From the NCBI RefSeq assembly GCF_026965555.1, contig NZ_CP114040.1, positions 8,158,001-8,222,000 on the forward strand: DNA of 64,000 nucleotides, in the 5' to 3' direction. This DNA comes from Nannocystis punicea (GTDB lineage: Bacteria > Myxococcota_A > Polyangia > Nannocystales > Nannocystaceae). The translations under genes and the position numbers were made by a program. Below, piece by piece: positions 36,355-43,994 of this stretch; position 1 is the stretch's first letter, and each line of letters begins with the position of its first letter. The notes beneath the pieces are model-generated. The model saw only the letters and a program-made list of their open reading frames with translations, ran no database searches and was not told the origin of the DNA.

Positions 36355-37416
36355 ATGCCCGAAGTCCGAGCCTACGCCGCCCAGTCGGCCACCAGCGGCC
36401 TCGCCGCGACCACCATCGTCCGCCGCGAACCTCGCCCCGACGACGTCGTGATCGACGTCGCGTATTGCGGGATCTGCCACACCGACCTCTCCCAGACCCG
36501 CAACGAGTGGGGCGGCGCCGAGTACCCCATGGTGCCCGGTCACGAGATCACCGGCATCGTCCGCGCCGTCGGCGACCACGTCCACGACCTCGCCGTCGGC
36601 GCCCGCGTCGGAGTCGGCTGCTTCGTCGACGGCGGCTGCTCGAAGGGCATCGGCGACCGCGAGCACGAGCACCGCGACTTCGCCAACCTCGTCGCCACCT
36701 ACAACGGCCACGAGCACGACGGTGCCCTGACCTACGGCGGCTACTCGCAGTCGATCGTCGTCAGGCGCCCCTACGTGCTCGAGATCCCCGACGCCCTCCC
36801 GCTCGACGCCGCCGCCCCGCTGCTGTGCGCCGGCATCACCCTCTACAGCCCGCTCGTGCACTGGCAGGCCGGCGCCGGGCGCACGGTCGCCGTCGTCGGC
36901 CTCGGCGGCCTCGGTCATCTGGGCGTCAAGCTCGCGCGCGCCTTCGGGGCCGAGGTCACCGTCCTCAGCCGCACCGACGACAAGCGGGCCGACGCCCTCG
37001 CCCTCGGCGCCCATGACTTCCACGCCACCGCGGACCCCGAGACCTTCGCGCGACTGGCGGGCCGCTTCGACCTCGTCCTCGTCACCGTCGGCACCACCCT
37101 CGACTGGAGCGCCCACCTCCGGCTCCTGCGGACCGACGGCGCCCTGGTCCTGCTCGGCATGCCCGACGCCCCGGGCAGCGTGAACGCCTTCGAGCTCATC
37201 ACCCAGCGCAGGTCGCTCGCCGGCTCGGCCATCGGCAGCATCCCCGAGACCCGGCGCATGCTCGAGTTCTGCGCCCGCCACGGCATCACCGCCGACATCG
37301 AGACCATCCCGATCCAGGACCTCGCCGCCGCCTACGCCCGCATCGACCGCGGCGACGTCCGCTACCGCTTCGTCATCGACATGCAGTCGCTCGGCCGCGA
37401 GCCGCCCGCGCCCTGA
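36355..37416 (+). CDS. NAD(P)-dependent zinc alcohol dehydrogenase (YahK/cinnamyl-type) lacking the structural-zinc cysteines
   Basis: 353 residues of the medium-chain dehydrogenase family. Catalytic zinc ligands are present (Cys38 in YCGICHTD, His63 in PGHEITG, a later Cys in APLLCAGIT), as is the nucleotide fold VAVVGLGGLGHLGVKLARAF. In YahK-like enzymes four clustered cysteines after VGxxVDSC bind a structural zinc. Here that lobe (about 90-115) reads GCFVDGGCSKGIGDREHEHR and keeps essentially none of the spacing. The enzyme may be stable without that zinc, or altered in oligomerisation. It likely reduces aldehydes or ketones with NADPH. Target of the divergent LysR gene by position. Confidence 0.9.
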   Translation: MPEVRAYAAQSATSGLAATTIVRREPRPDDVVIDVAYCGICHTDLSQTRNEWGGAEYPMVPGHEITGIVRAVGDHVHDLAVGARVGVGCFVDGGCSKGIGDREHEHRDFANLVATYNGHEHDGALTYGGYSQSIVVRRPYVLEIPDALPLDAAAPLLCAGITLYSPLVHWQAGAGRTVAVVGLGGLGHLGVKLARAFGAEVTVLSRTDDKRADALALGAHDFHATADPETFARLAGRFDLVLVTVGTTLDWSAHLRLLRTDGALVLLGMPDAPGSVNAFELITQRRSLAGSAIGSIPETRRMLEFCARHGITADIETIPIQDLAAAYARIDRGDVRYRFVIDMQSLGREPPAP

Positions 37417-37418
37417 GC

Positions 37419-37503
37419 CTGTCCGAACGGGCCTGCCCGCTCGAGCAGGTCCCAAAAAACATGCCCGATCGAGCATGTCCACACGGACACCCCGATCGGG
37501 CAC
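37419..37503. terminator. cluster of four small hairpins between convergent genes
   Basis: CCTGC/GCAGG (37432-37449), ACATGC/GCATGT (37459-37478), TGTCC/GGACA (37476-37489) and the palindrome CCCGATCGGG (37491-37500) follow one another between the dehydrogenase stop (37416) and the DUF4403-like gene stop (37537). The position suits bidirectional termination. The cores match the GGACATG/GGACAGG inverted-repeat family. Confidence 0.5.
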
Positions 37504-37536
37504 CTCGCGGGGCGCGGCGTGGGCCCGCGCCGCCGC

Positions 37537-39213
37537 TCACGGCGTGTAGGCGATGTCGAGCTTGCCGGCCACGGCCACCGCCGCGTCGACGAAGCCGTTC
37601 TTGATGTCGAAGTTCTCGATCTGCAGGTCGGTCAGCTCGGTGTTCACTTGCAGCTTGCCGGCCATCGCGGTCCCGAGCGCCTTCGCCACCGCGTCGCTGA
37701 GGGCGGCGGCCTTGGTGTCGAGCTTCCAGCGGGCCTTCTCGTCGACCTGCTTGCGCAGCGCCGCGTAGTACTGCTCCGACAGCTTCTTCAGCTGCGCGTT
37801 GTCGGAGTCGACCGTGTAGTCGAAGTTCTCGATCGACAGCTCGCGCGCCCGCGAATTCCAGGTGAGCTCGCCTTGCAGCTTGAGCTCGCCGCGGATCGCC
37901 CCGCCGACGCCGACCGCCACGGTGATCCGGCGCGAGCCCCTCGCCGCCGCCTCGTCGACCAGCTTCACGTGGGTGACGCGGATCTCCGGCGAGCCGCGGC
38001 CGCCGAACGACATCTCACCCAGCCGCTTGTTCAGCTCGTCGTTGAGCTGCTCGAGCGGCAGGCGGAGGCGCGACTTGAACGCGAAGCCCGGCGGGTCGGT
38101 CACGGGCTGCAGCTTCGGCAGCGGCGTCGGCTTGACCGCCGGCTTGTCGCCGAGCTGCACCACCAGCTGACCGGCGAGGCCGACGTCGACGCGCAGGTCC
38201 TTGCCGTCCATGCGCGGCTGCGCCACCCCGATCGACTCCGGCTTGGCGACCAGCCACGCCGGCGTCGAGCAGATCGCCCCCGCCTCGGTCGGGCAGCGGC
38301 CTTGGCCGAGCTGCTGCAGCGACTGCGGCTGCTGCAGCGCCGTCCACAGCGTCTGCGCCTGCTTCTTCAGGTTGAGCTGCTTCTCGAACTGCGCGTCGGC
38401 CTGGTTGAGCGCCTTCTGGACCTGCGGCACGATCTGCGCCTGCAGGTTCTTGTTGACCATCGGCGCCATGGTCTCCTTGGTGACGCACACCTTGGCCAGC
38501 GCCTTGACGCACACCTGCCCGCTCGGCGCCGGCCCGAAGTCGATGTCGTCGAGCCCGGCCTGCGCGGTCACGCGGAAGTCGTCCTCGATCTTGAACTTCG
38601 CGTGGAACTTGGCGGCGATCCGCTGCGGCTCCGCCTTCGTGCCCCACGTCTCGCCCTTGGTGATCCAGATGACGCGCTTGCCGATCTTCGTCGACGCGCG
38701 CACGTCGGCCGCGTAGCGCACGTTTACCGTCACGTCGAGCCGGCCGTCGTCGAACGTGGCCTTGATCGGGTCGCGCCAGACCGTGTAGCGGGCCTCGATC
38801 TTGGTCGCCGCCTTCGGATCGCTGACCACGTGCCAGTCCTGCGTGATCGTCTTCTGGATCAGGCTGTCGACCTTCTTCACCGACTCGGCGAAGTCGACGC
38901 GCAGCGGCACCACGATCTGCGTCCCGTCGCGCACCGTCGGCGGCGGCTCTTCCGGCTTCGGGGTCGGCCGCGGCGCCGGCGGCTTCGGCTGCGGCTTCGG
39001 CTTGGCCGGCTTGCCGGCGCCCGACGGCGCGGGCTTCGGGGTCGGCTTCGGCTTCGGCTTCTGGCTCGTCGGCTTCGGCTTCGGCTTCGCGGGCTTGGGT
39101 CGTCCGGCCGCACCCTTCGGCGGGGCGCTCGGCGAGTACGGCACTCGGACGATGGTGCAGCTGCAGAGGAACGCGAGCAGCGTCGCGAAGGTGAGCGTGG
39201 ATCTCGGGAGCAT
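37537..39213 (-). CDS. DUF4403-like lipoprotein with Pro/Lys-rich linker
   Basis: 558 residues. Signal peptide with lipobox LCSC (Cys19), then about 65 residues of Pro/Lys repeats (KPKPAKPKPKPTSQ type), which could span peptidoglycan. The globular part has the look of DUF4403/TULIP-like proteins: IVVPLRVDFAESVKKVDSLI near the start, WRDPIKATFDDGRLDVTVNV, a central GPAPSGQVCVKALAKVCVTK, and the C-terminal KLQVNTELTDLQIENFDIKN strand pair. Such proteins are proposed to bind lipids, but no function is established. Monocistronic, convergent with the dehydrogenase gene. The ATG at 39213 directly precedes the signal peptide. Confidence 0.75.
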   Translation of the reverse strand: MLPRSTLTFATLLAFLCSCTIVRVPYSPSAPPKGAAGRPKPAKPKPKPTSQKPKPKPTPKPAPSGAGKPAKPKPQPKPPAPRPTPKPEEPPPTVRDGTQIVVPLRVDFAESVKKVDSLIQKTITQDWHVVSDPKAATKIEARYTVWRDPIKATFDDGRLDVTVNVRYAADVRASTKIGKRVIWITKGETWGTKAEPQRIAAKFHAKFKIEDDFRVTAQAGLDDIDFGPAPSGQVCVKALAKVCVTKETMAPMVNKNLQAQIVPQVQKALNQADAQFEKQLNLKKQAQTLWTALQQPQSLQQLGQGRCPTEAGAICSTPAWLVAKPESIGVAQPRMDGKDLRVDVGLAGQLVVQLGDKPAVKPTPLPKLQPVTDPPGFAFKSRLRLPLEQLNDELNKRLGEMSFGGRGSPEIRVTHVKLVDEAAARGSRRITVAVGVGGAIRGELKLQGELTWNSRARELSIENFDYTVDSDNAQLKKLSEQYYAALRKQVDEKARWKLDTKAAALSDAVAKALGTAMAGKLQVNTELTDLQIENFDIKNGFVDAAVAVAGKLDIAYTP

Positions 39214-40089
39214 TGCCGTCCTCAGACTCTGATTTCCCGGCGCGCTTCACTCGCGCGACCGCGGACCTCGGGCCGGCCCGAGCATCGCCGGCACGGCCTC
39301 GCCAGGGAAGCCGCGCCTCGCCGGCGCGCGATCGCCCGTGCCCTCGCGCCGCGCTCGCGCGGCCGCGCGTGCCCATGCACCTGTCCAGCCTCTCGCGGGC
39401 CCGCAGGCCCCGAATTCCGCGGACCGCCGCGCTCGCGCATCATCCGCCGACACCGCGCGCCCAGCCCTGGGGCTGACCCCGAGCGCGCTCGATCCGCGAC
39501 GGCTCGAGCGATCGCTCTGAGCGAGCTCACGCCGCCTGCAGGCCCGGCGTCGGGCGAGTTCGCTGCAACGCGTTCCACCCCTCCCGGTGCATGAACGAAT
39601 CATCACCTCGACGACGGCTCCGCGAGCGTGTCGCACGCTGTCTCATCGGCCATGTCTCTTCGGGCAGTATCGATCTGTCTCATCGACCATGTCGAGAACC
39701 GCGACGCGCCGAGCTCGACTCGGCGGCCCACCTCCGACCGCTCGAACTCTGCGCGCGCAGCCGTCGAGAGACACACCATTCATCACAAGCGCCGCGAATC
39801 CGGCGACCGATCGCAACACTGGCATTCCCGGCGTTCCGCTCTCGGATTCCCCGCGCCGCGGCCGCGCCCGCGGCGAAGGTCGCGCTCGAGCTCGCTGCAT
39901 GTGAATCGATATCCCACGCGCGTGCTTTGCGCTCACACGATTGAGCACAGACATCCGTGCGCGCTCGTGCCCAGTCCTGGCAATCGACGATCGCCGTTCT
40001 CTCGCCTTCTCGCCGCCGCAGGGCCGCTTGCGGCGGTAGCGGCTCGCTTTTCGCGTGGCCGATGTTCTCGGTCGAGTCAGGGAACGAAC
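39214..40089. other. intergenic region between divergent envelope-protein genes
   Basis: 876 nt without a supportable gene. It contains a run of CATGTC/GACATG-like half-sites at about 39629-39695 (for example CCATGTCTCTTCGGGCAG and CATCGACCATGTCGAG), related to the inverted-repeat family. Promoters of the DUF4403-like gene (minus) and the Cys-rich gene (plus) should lie here. The size is large for this compact stretch. Confidence 0.45.
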
Positions 40090-40614
40090 ATGCGTACCAA
40101 GCACAAAACCCCCGCCTGGATCGCGCTCACGCTTGCCTTCGGCCTCGCTTGCGATCACGATCTGCTCGACTCGCGCAAGGGCGACGCGCCCGAGCTCATC
40201 CCCTGCGCCGGCCCCGTCGACCTCCTGTGCCCCGAAGGGCTCGTCTGCGTCGACGACGGCGCCGACGACTGCGACCCCGCGCAGGGCGCCCTCGATTGCG
40301 CCGGGCACTGCCTGCCGATCGATCCGGTCGCCTGCGGCGGCCTCGCCGGCTTCGACTGTCCCGGAGGACAGGCGTGCGTCGACGACCCCAGCGACAGCTG
40401 CGACCCCGACGACGGCGGCGCCGACTGCCTCGGCCTCTGCCTCCCGTCGCCGATCGCCCACTGCGGCGGCCTCACCGGCCTCGAGTGCCCCGAGGGCCTG
40501 CTGTGCGTCGACGATCCGAACGACGACTGCGACCCCAGCAACGGCGGGGCCGACTGCATCGGCGTGTGCGAGGAGCTCACCGAGCCCGAGGACGAGCAGC
40601 GCAAGGCCCCCTGA
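40090..40614 (+). CDS. Cys-rich triple-repeat lipoprotein
   Basis: 174 residues. Signal peptide with lipobox GLAC (Cys21). From about residue 38 a unit of about 40 residues is repeated three times, with pattern C-GGL-G-xCP-G-x-CVDD-x-D-x-CDP-x-GGADC-x-G-x-C: first copy CAGPVDLLCPEGLVCVDD, second CGGLAGFDCPGGQACVDDP, third CGGLTGLECPEGLLCVDDP. Each copy has six cysteines, likely three disulfides, and acidic loops that may bind calcium. It resembles small Cys-rich or Kazal-like domains of myxobacterial surface proteins. Function unknown. AGGGAAC precedes the ATG. Convergent with the FG-GAP gene, 6 nt between stops. Confidence 0.8.
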   Translation: MRTKHKTPAWIALTLAFGLACDHDLLDSRKGDAPELIPCAGPVDLLCPEGLVCVDDGADDCDPAQGALDCAGHCLPIDPVACGGLAGFDCPGGQACVDDPSDSCDPDDGGADCLGLCLPSPIAHCGGLTGLECPEGLLCVDDPNDDCDPSNGGADCIGVCEELTEPEDEQRKAP

Positions 40615-40620
40615 CCTGCG

Positions 40621-41913
40621 CTACTGCCCGCGCGCCAGAGTGAACGACGGCCCGTCCTTCAGCATCACGTCGACCCGGCCGTCGCCGTCGAAGTCGGCCG
40701 CCGCCGCGAGGACGCCGGCGCCGATCAGACACGGCTCGAAGCCCGGCCCCGTGCTGCGGTACAGCACGACCAGGCCGTCGCCGTCGGCGAGGAGGTCGGT
40801 GCGCCCGTCGGCGTCGGCGTCGAGCGCCTGGCGGACCCACCGATCGATCGGCACCTCGAACGGCTCGAGCGCTGCGAACATCGCGTCGCCCAGGCCGAGG
40901 TGGCGATTGAAGTGCGGCGACTGGTGATGGCCCTGGGTGACGATGTCGATCACCCCGTCGCCGTCGTAATCGCCGGCCACGAGCACCGGCGGGTCGGACG
41001 ACTCCGCCAGGCCCACGTCCGGCAGCGTCACGTAACCGTCGCCCTCGCGCAGGTGCATCGCGATCGGCGGCATCCCCAGCGTCGCGTTGCAATCGCCGAC
41101 GACCGCGAAGTCGAGGTCGCCGTCGTCGTCGAAATCGGCCCAGTCGGAGCCGGTCGCGTAGCACGCCGAAACTTGCAGCTGATGGCCTGCCGTCAGCACG
41201 CCGGCGTCGGCCAGCAGCACGTCGACCGGCTCCGAGTGACGGCCGCCGAAGCTCACGTCGCTGTCGCCGTCGCCGTCGACGTCCGCGACCCGGAACGTGT
41301 AGTAGAGCGCCTCGCTCGGCGTCGACAGCGGCGGCGCCAGCTCGCCGCCGACGTTCAGCTGCACCTGCAGCTCCTGGGCGATCGTGAAGTCGTAGTGCAC
41401 CACGTCGACGCCGCCGTCGCCGTCGAAGTCGCCGCCTGCCATCTGCCCGCCGTTGGCGATGTCGTGCACCAGCCCGGCCGTGAACGTCGCCCCGTCTCCG
41501 CCGTTGAAGTGGATCTGTGCCGTCCCGCCGCCGGGCTTGACCACGAGGTCGATCGTTCCGTCCTGGTCGAAATCCCCGGCGACAAAGGCCTGGCCGACCA
41601 GGCCGCGGACCGCGACCTCGGCGAAGCCGCAGTCCGCGAGACCATCCTGCCCGCCGGTCGTGGTGGTGCCGGGCTCGTCCGTCGTGCTCGCCGTCGCCGT
41701 CTCCGGCTCCCCGCTCGTCGTCGTCGTACCGGTCGTCCCGGGCCCGCTCGTCGGATCTTCCGTGCTCACCGTATCGCTCGCGCCCTCCGACGAGGGCTCC
41801 GCGCTCGTCGCCGTCGAGCCGCTCGCGGTGTCGGTATCGCCGGGCGTACCCGGACCACACGCGCCTGCGACCACCAGCCCCACGACCGCCAACATCCGCT
41901 CGTATCGATGCAT
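40621..41913 (-). CDS. FG-GAP/VCBS beta-propeller lipoprotein
   Basis: 430 residues. Lipobox AGAC (Cys19), then about 70 residues of Thr/Ser/Glu/Gly linker. The rest is a repeat array with seven calcium-loop motifs of the D-x-D-x-D-G-x-x-D type: DFDQDGTIDLV, DFDGDGGVDVV, DVDGDGDSDV, DFDDDGDLDF, DYDGDGVIDIV, DADADGRTDLL and DFDGDGRVDVM. Seven loops suit a seven-bladed integrin-like propeller, probably for surface adhesion or glycan/protein binding. GGGGAGCTTGAGGTG lies directly upstream of ATG 41913, which fixes the start. No enzyme domain is seen. Confidence 0.9.
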   Translation of the reverse strand: MHRYERMLAVVGLVVAGACGPGTPGDTDTASGSTATSAEPSSEGASDTVSTEDPTSGPGTTGTTTTSGEPETATASTTDEPGTTTTGGQDGLADCGFAEVAVRGLVGQAFVAGDFDQDGTIDLVVKPGGGTAQIHFNGGDGATFTAGLVHDIANGGQMAGGDFDGDGGVDVVHYDFTIAQELQVQLNVGGELAPPLSTPSEALYYTFRVADVDGDGDSDVSFGGRHSEPVDVLLADAGVLTAGHQLQVSACYATGSDWADFDDDGDLDFAVVGDCNATLGMPPIAMHLREGDGYVTLPDVGLAESSDPPVLVAGDYDGDGVIDIVTQGHHQSPHFNRHLGLGDAMFAALEPFEVPIDRWVRQALDADADGRTDLLADGDGLVVLYRSTGPGFEPCLIGAGVLAAAADFDGDGRVDVMLKDGPSFTLARGQ

Positions 41914-42398
41914 CACCTCAAGCTCCCCTCTTAAAAAACACGATCGGCCGCCGCGATCGCCCGACGAGAAAGTACCGCATTCCCCGGCATGCGTCGAGCG
42001 AAGCTTCGACGTCGTGACGCCGTCATGCTCCAGGCAAAAAGCGCCGCCCCGTCCGTCGCTGAGCCCGAGGCTCGCCGCCACACATCGTCCTCGCGCTCCT
42101 CGAATCATACCACCCCGATGAATGACGCCACTTCGATCGCAAATCATGACAGGTCGACCTCGAGACGCCGGTGCGACAAGCCGGCGACCGCCCAATCCCA
42201 CTCGCGTCCAGCCCCGCAGACCTCGCCGCAGACCGCGTCTTTGACAGATCTCCGGCCTTCACGGCCGCGTGAGCCAGCGCCAGGGGAGCGGCCGGCGACC
42301 CCTCGAGACCGCCGCCGTCAGCGTTCCGGGACTTCTGCCCTCGTCTCGCCTCCCTGCTCGCGCGCGCGATCGCGCCGGCCTTCTGGTACGCTGAGCCG
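41914..42398. other. intergenic region between divergent lipoprotein genes
   Basis: 485 nt between the starts of the FG-GAP gene (minus) and the PNGase F-like gene (plus). It is relatively AT-richer near 42100-42160 (AATCATACCACC, CAAATCATGACAGG), where a promoter could sit. No gene or RNA recognised. Confidence 0.45.
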
Positions 42399-43655
42399 AT
42401 GAGCCTGCGTCGCGTGCCCCCGTGTGTCTATCTATTGGCCCTGCTCGCTGCCTGCACCAATTCGCAGGGCGCCGACGACGGCACCGGCACCACGACCACC
42501 GAGACCACCGACGGCCCCGAGAGCACCGGCACCGACGCGCCCACCGGCACCACCGGCGACCCGACCACGACCGAGCCGCCCACCGGCACCACCGACGTCG
42601 GCAGCACCACCGGCCCCGACGAGCCGCCGCCCGAGCCCGAGTCGTTCCCGGTGCTGCAGGACATCGTGTTCTACGACGGCTACGCCGCCACGGTCGACGA
42701 GCCGATCCCCGAGGGCGTCCTCCGTCACAGCAATGCGCTGGTGGCGACGCGGTTCACCGACGAGATGCTCGCCAAGGTGCAGACCACCCTGACGCTCGGC
42801 GTCATCGTCGGCGCCCTGTGCGACAACTACGATCGGCTCGGCTCCGTCAACCTGGCCCTCGTGCCGAAGGGCGCGCAGACCTACGTCCCCGCCGAGGTCG
42901 ACCGCATCGAGGTCGCGCGGTTCATCACCCCGTTCATGGACATGAACAAGCACCCGATGACGGTGCCGTACGAGTGGCAGGCCAGCGACCTCGTGCCGAT
43001 CTTCAAGGACCCCGACCTCCTGGCCGAGTACGACTTCTGGTTCGAGCTCAGCATCTTCGGCGTCCCCTACGCCGCCAACAACGAGGTCGCCGGCTGCGCC
43101 GACCGCAACGACACCCAGCTCGGCACCCTGCTCCTCTACACCGACAGCAAGAAGCCCGCCCCCGACTTCGGCGTCCTCGTGCCGGTCGCGATCAGCCAGG
43201 ACTTCAACAATTACACCGAGGGCGCCAGCGACGAGCTCGGCACCACCCGCAAGACGGTCACCTTCGAATTGCCCGCCGACACTGCCGACGCCCAGCTCGT
43301 CCTCATCACCTCCAATCACGGGGCCAACGCCGGCGGCGAGGAGTACATCCGCCGCGAGCACTACGTGTACGTCGACGGCGAGATGGTGCTGCAGTACAAG
43401 CCCGGCCGCCCCTCGTGCGAGCCGTTCCGCCCCTACAACACCCAGCCGAACGGCATCTACGGCCCCTACCCGCAATCCGACGAGGACTGGCAATCGTTCA
43501 GCAACTGGTGCCCGGGCGACGTGATCGACACCCGCATCATCCCCTGGGGGGCCGCGAGCGCCGGCACCCACGAGTTCGTGATCGACGTCCCGGACGCCAC
43601 CTTCGTCGACATGCAGGGCAACTTCCCGTTCTCGCTCTACGTGCAGGCGCAGTAG
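42399..43655 (+). CDS. secreted lipoprotein related to peptide-N-glycosidase F
   Basis: 418 residues. Lipobox LAAC (Cys19), a Thr/Gly/Pro linker to about 80, then a two-domain body that follows PNGase F as I remember it: GALCDNYDRLGSVNLALV against CDEWDRYANVYV, RFITPFMDMNK against RFITPYW, YDFWFELSIFGVPY against KIYTETWLAKG, GVLVPVAISQ against SAVVPVIQY, GGEEYIRREHYVYVDG against CAEWCFRTHTIAIN, and SNWCPGDVIDTRI against AGWCPGMAVPTRI. The three catalytic acids (Asp60, Glu118, Glu206 in PNGase F) map to Asp145, Glu216 and Glu315, so it may cleave N-glycans from glycoproteins at the cell surface, useful to a predator. Activity is inferred. Start ATG 42399 opens the signal peptide. Confidence 0.8.
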   Translation: MSLRRVPPCVYLLALLAACTNSQGADDGTGTTTTETTDGPESTGTDAPTGTTGDPTTTEPPTGTTDVGSTTGPDEPPPEPESFPVLQDIVFYDGYAATVDEPIPEGVLRHSNALVATRFTDEMLAKVQTTLTLGVIVGALCDNYDRLGSVNLALVPKGAQTYVPAEVDRIEVARFITPFMDMNKHPMTVPYEWQASDLVPIFKDPDLLAEYDFWFELSIFGVPYAANNEVAGCADRNDTQLGTLLLYTDSKKPAPDFGVLVPVAISQDFNNYTEGASDELGTTRKTVTFELPADTADAQLVLITSNHGANAGGEEYIRREHYVYVDGEMVLQYKPGRPSCEPFRPYNTQPNGIYGPYPQSDEDWQSFSNWCPGDVIDTRIIPWGAASAGTHEFVIDVPDATFVDMQGNFPFSLYVQAQ

Positions 43656-43994
43656 CGCGCCGGAATCACCCGCACCGCGGGCGCGCCCTCCCGCGACGAG
43701 CCCCCGAGGGGGAGCCCGGCCGCGGCGAGGATCCGCCCGCCGCGGCGAATTCCTCCCCGTGACTGGCCCCGGCGCGATCGCTCCCGGTCGCCTCGGTGTT
43801 CATCGTCCGCCGTCCCGCCGTGGATTCGTCGCACCGCCGACGACCCCGAGGGTCACCCGAAAATCCCCGTTCTCGCCGGGGTCCCCTGCGCATGCCGAGG
43901 CCGCGGCCCACGGGCCCCTCGGGTCCGCGGACCGCAGTTCGTCCGCGCCGGTCGGCGGAAATGTCGGCGCCACCACTGCGGCCGTTCGGATACC
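43656..43994. other. intergenic region with GC hairpin
   Basis: 339 nt. A CCCCC/GGGGG stem at about 43701-43712, 45 nt after the PNGase F-like stop, may help terminate that transcript but has no T-tract. The remainder should contain the promoter of the next gene. No ORF is supported. Confidence 0.4.
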
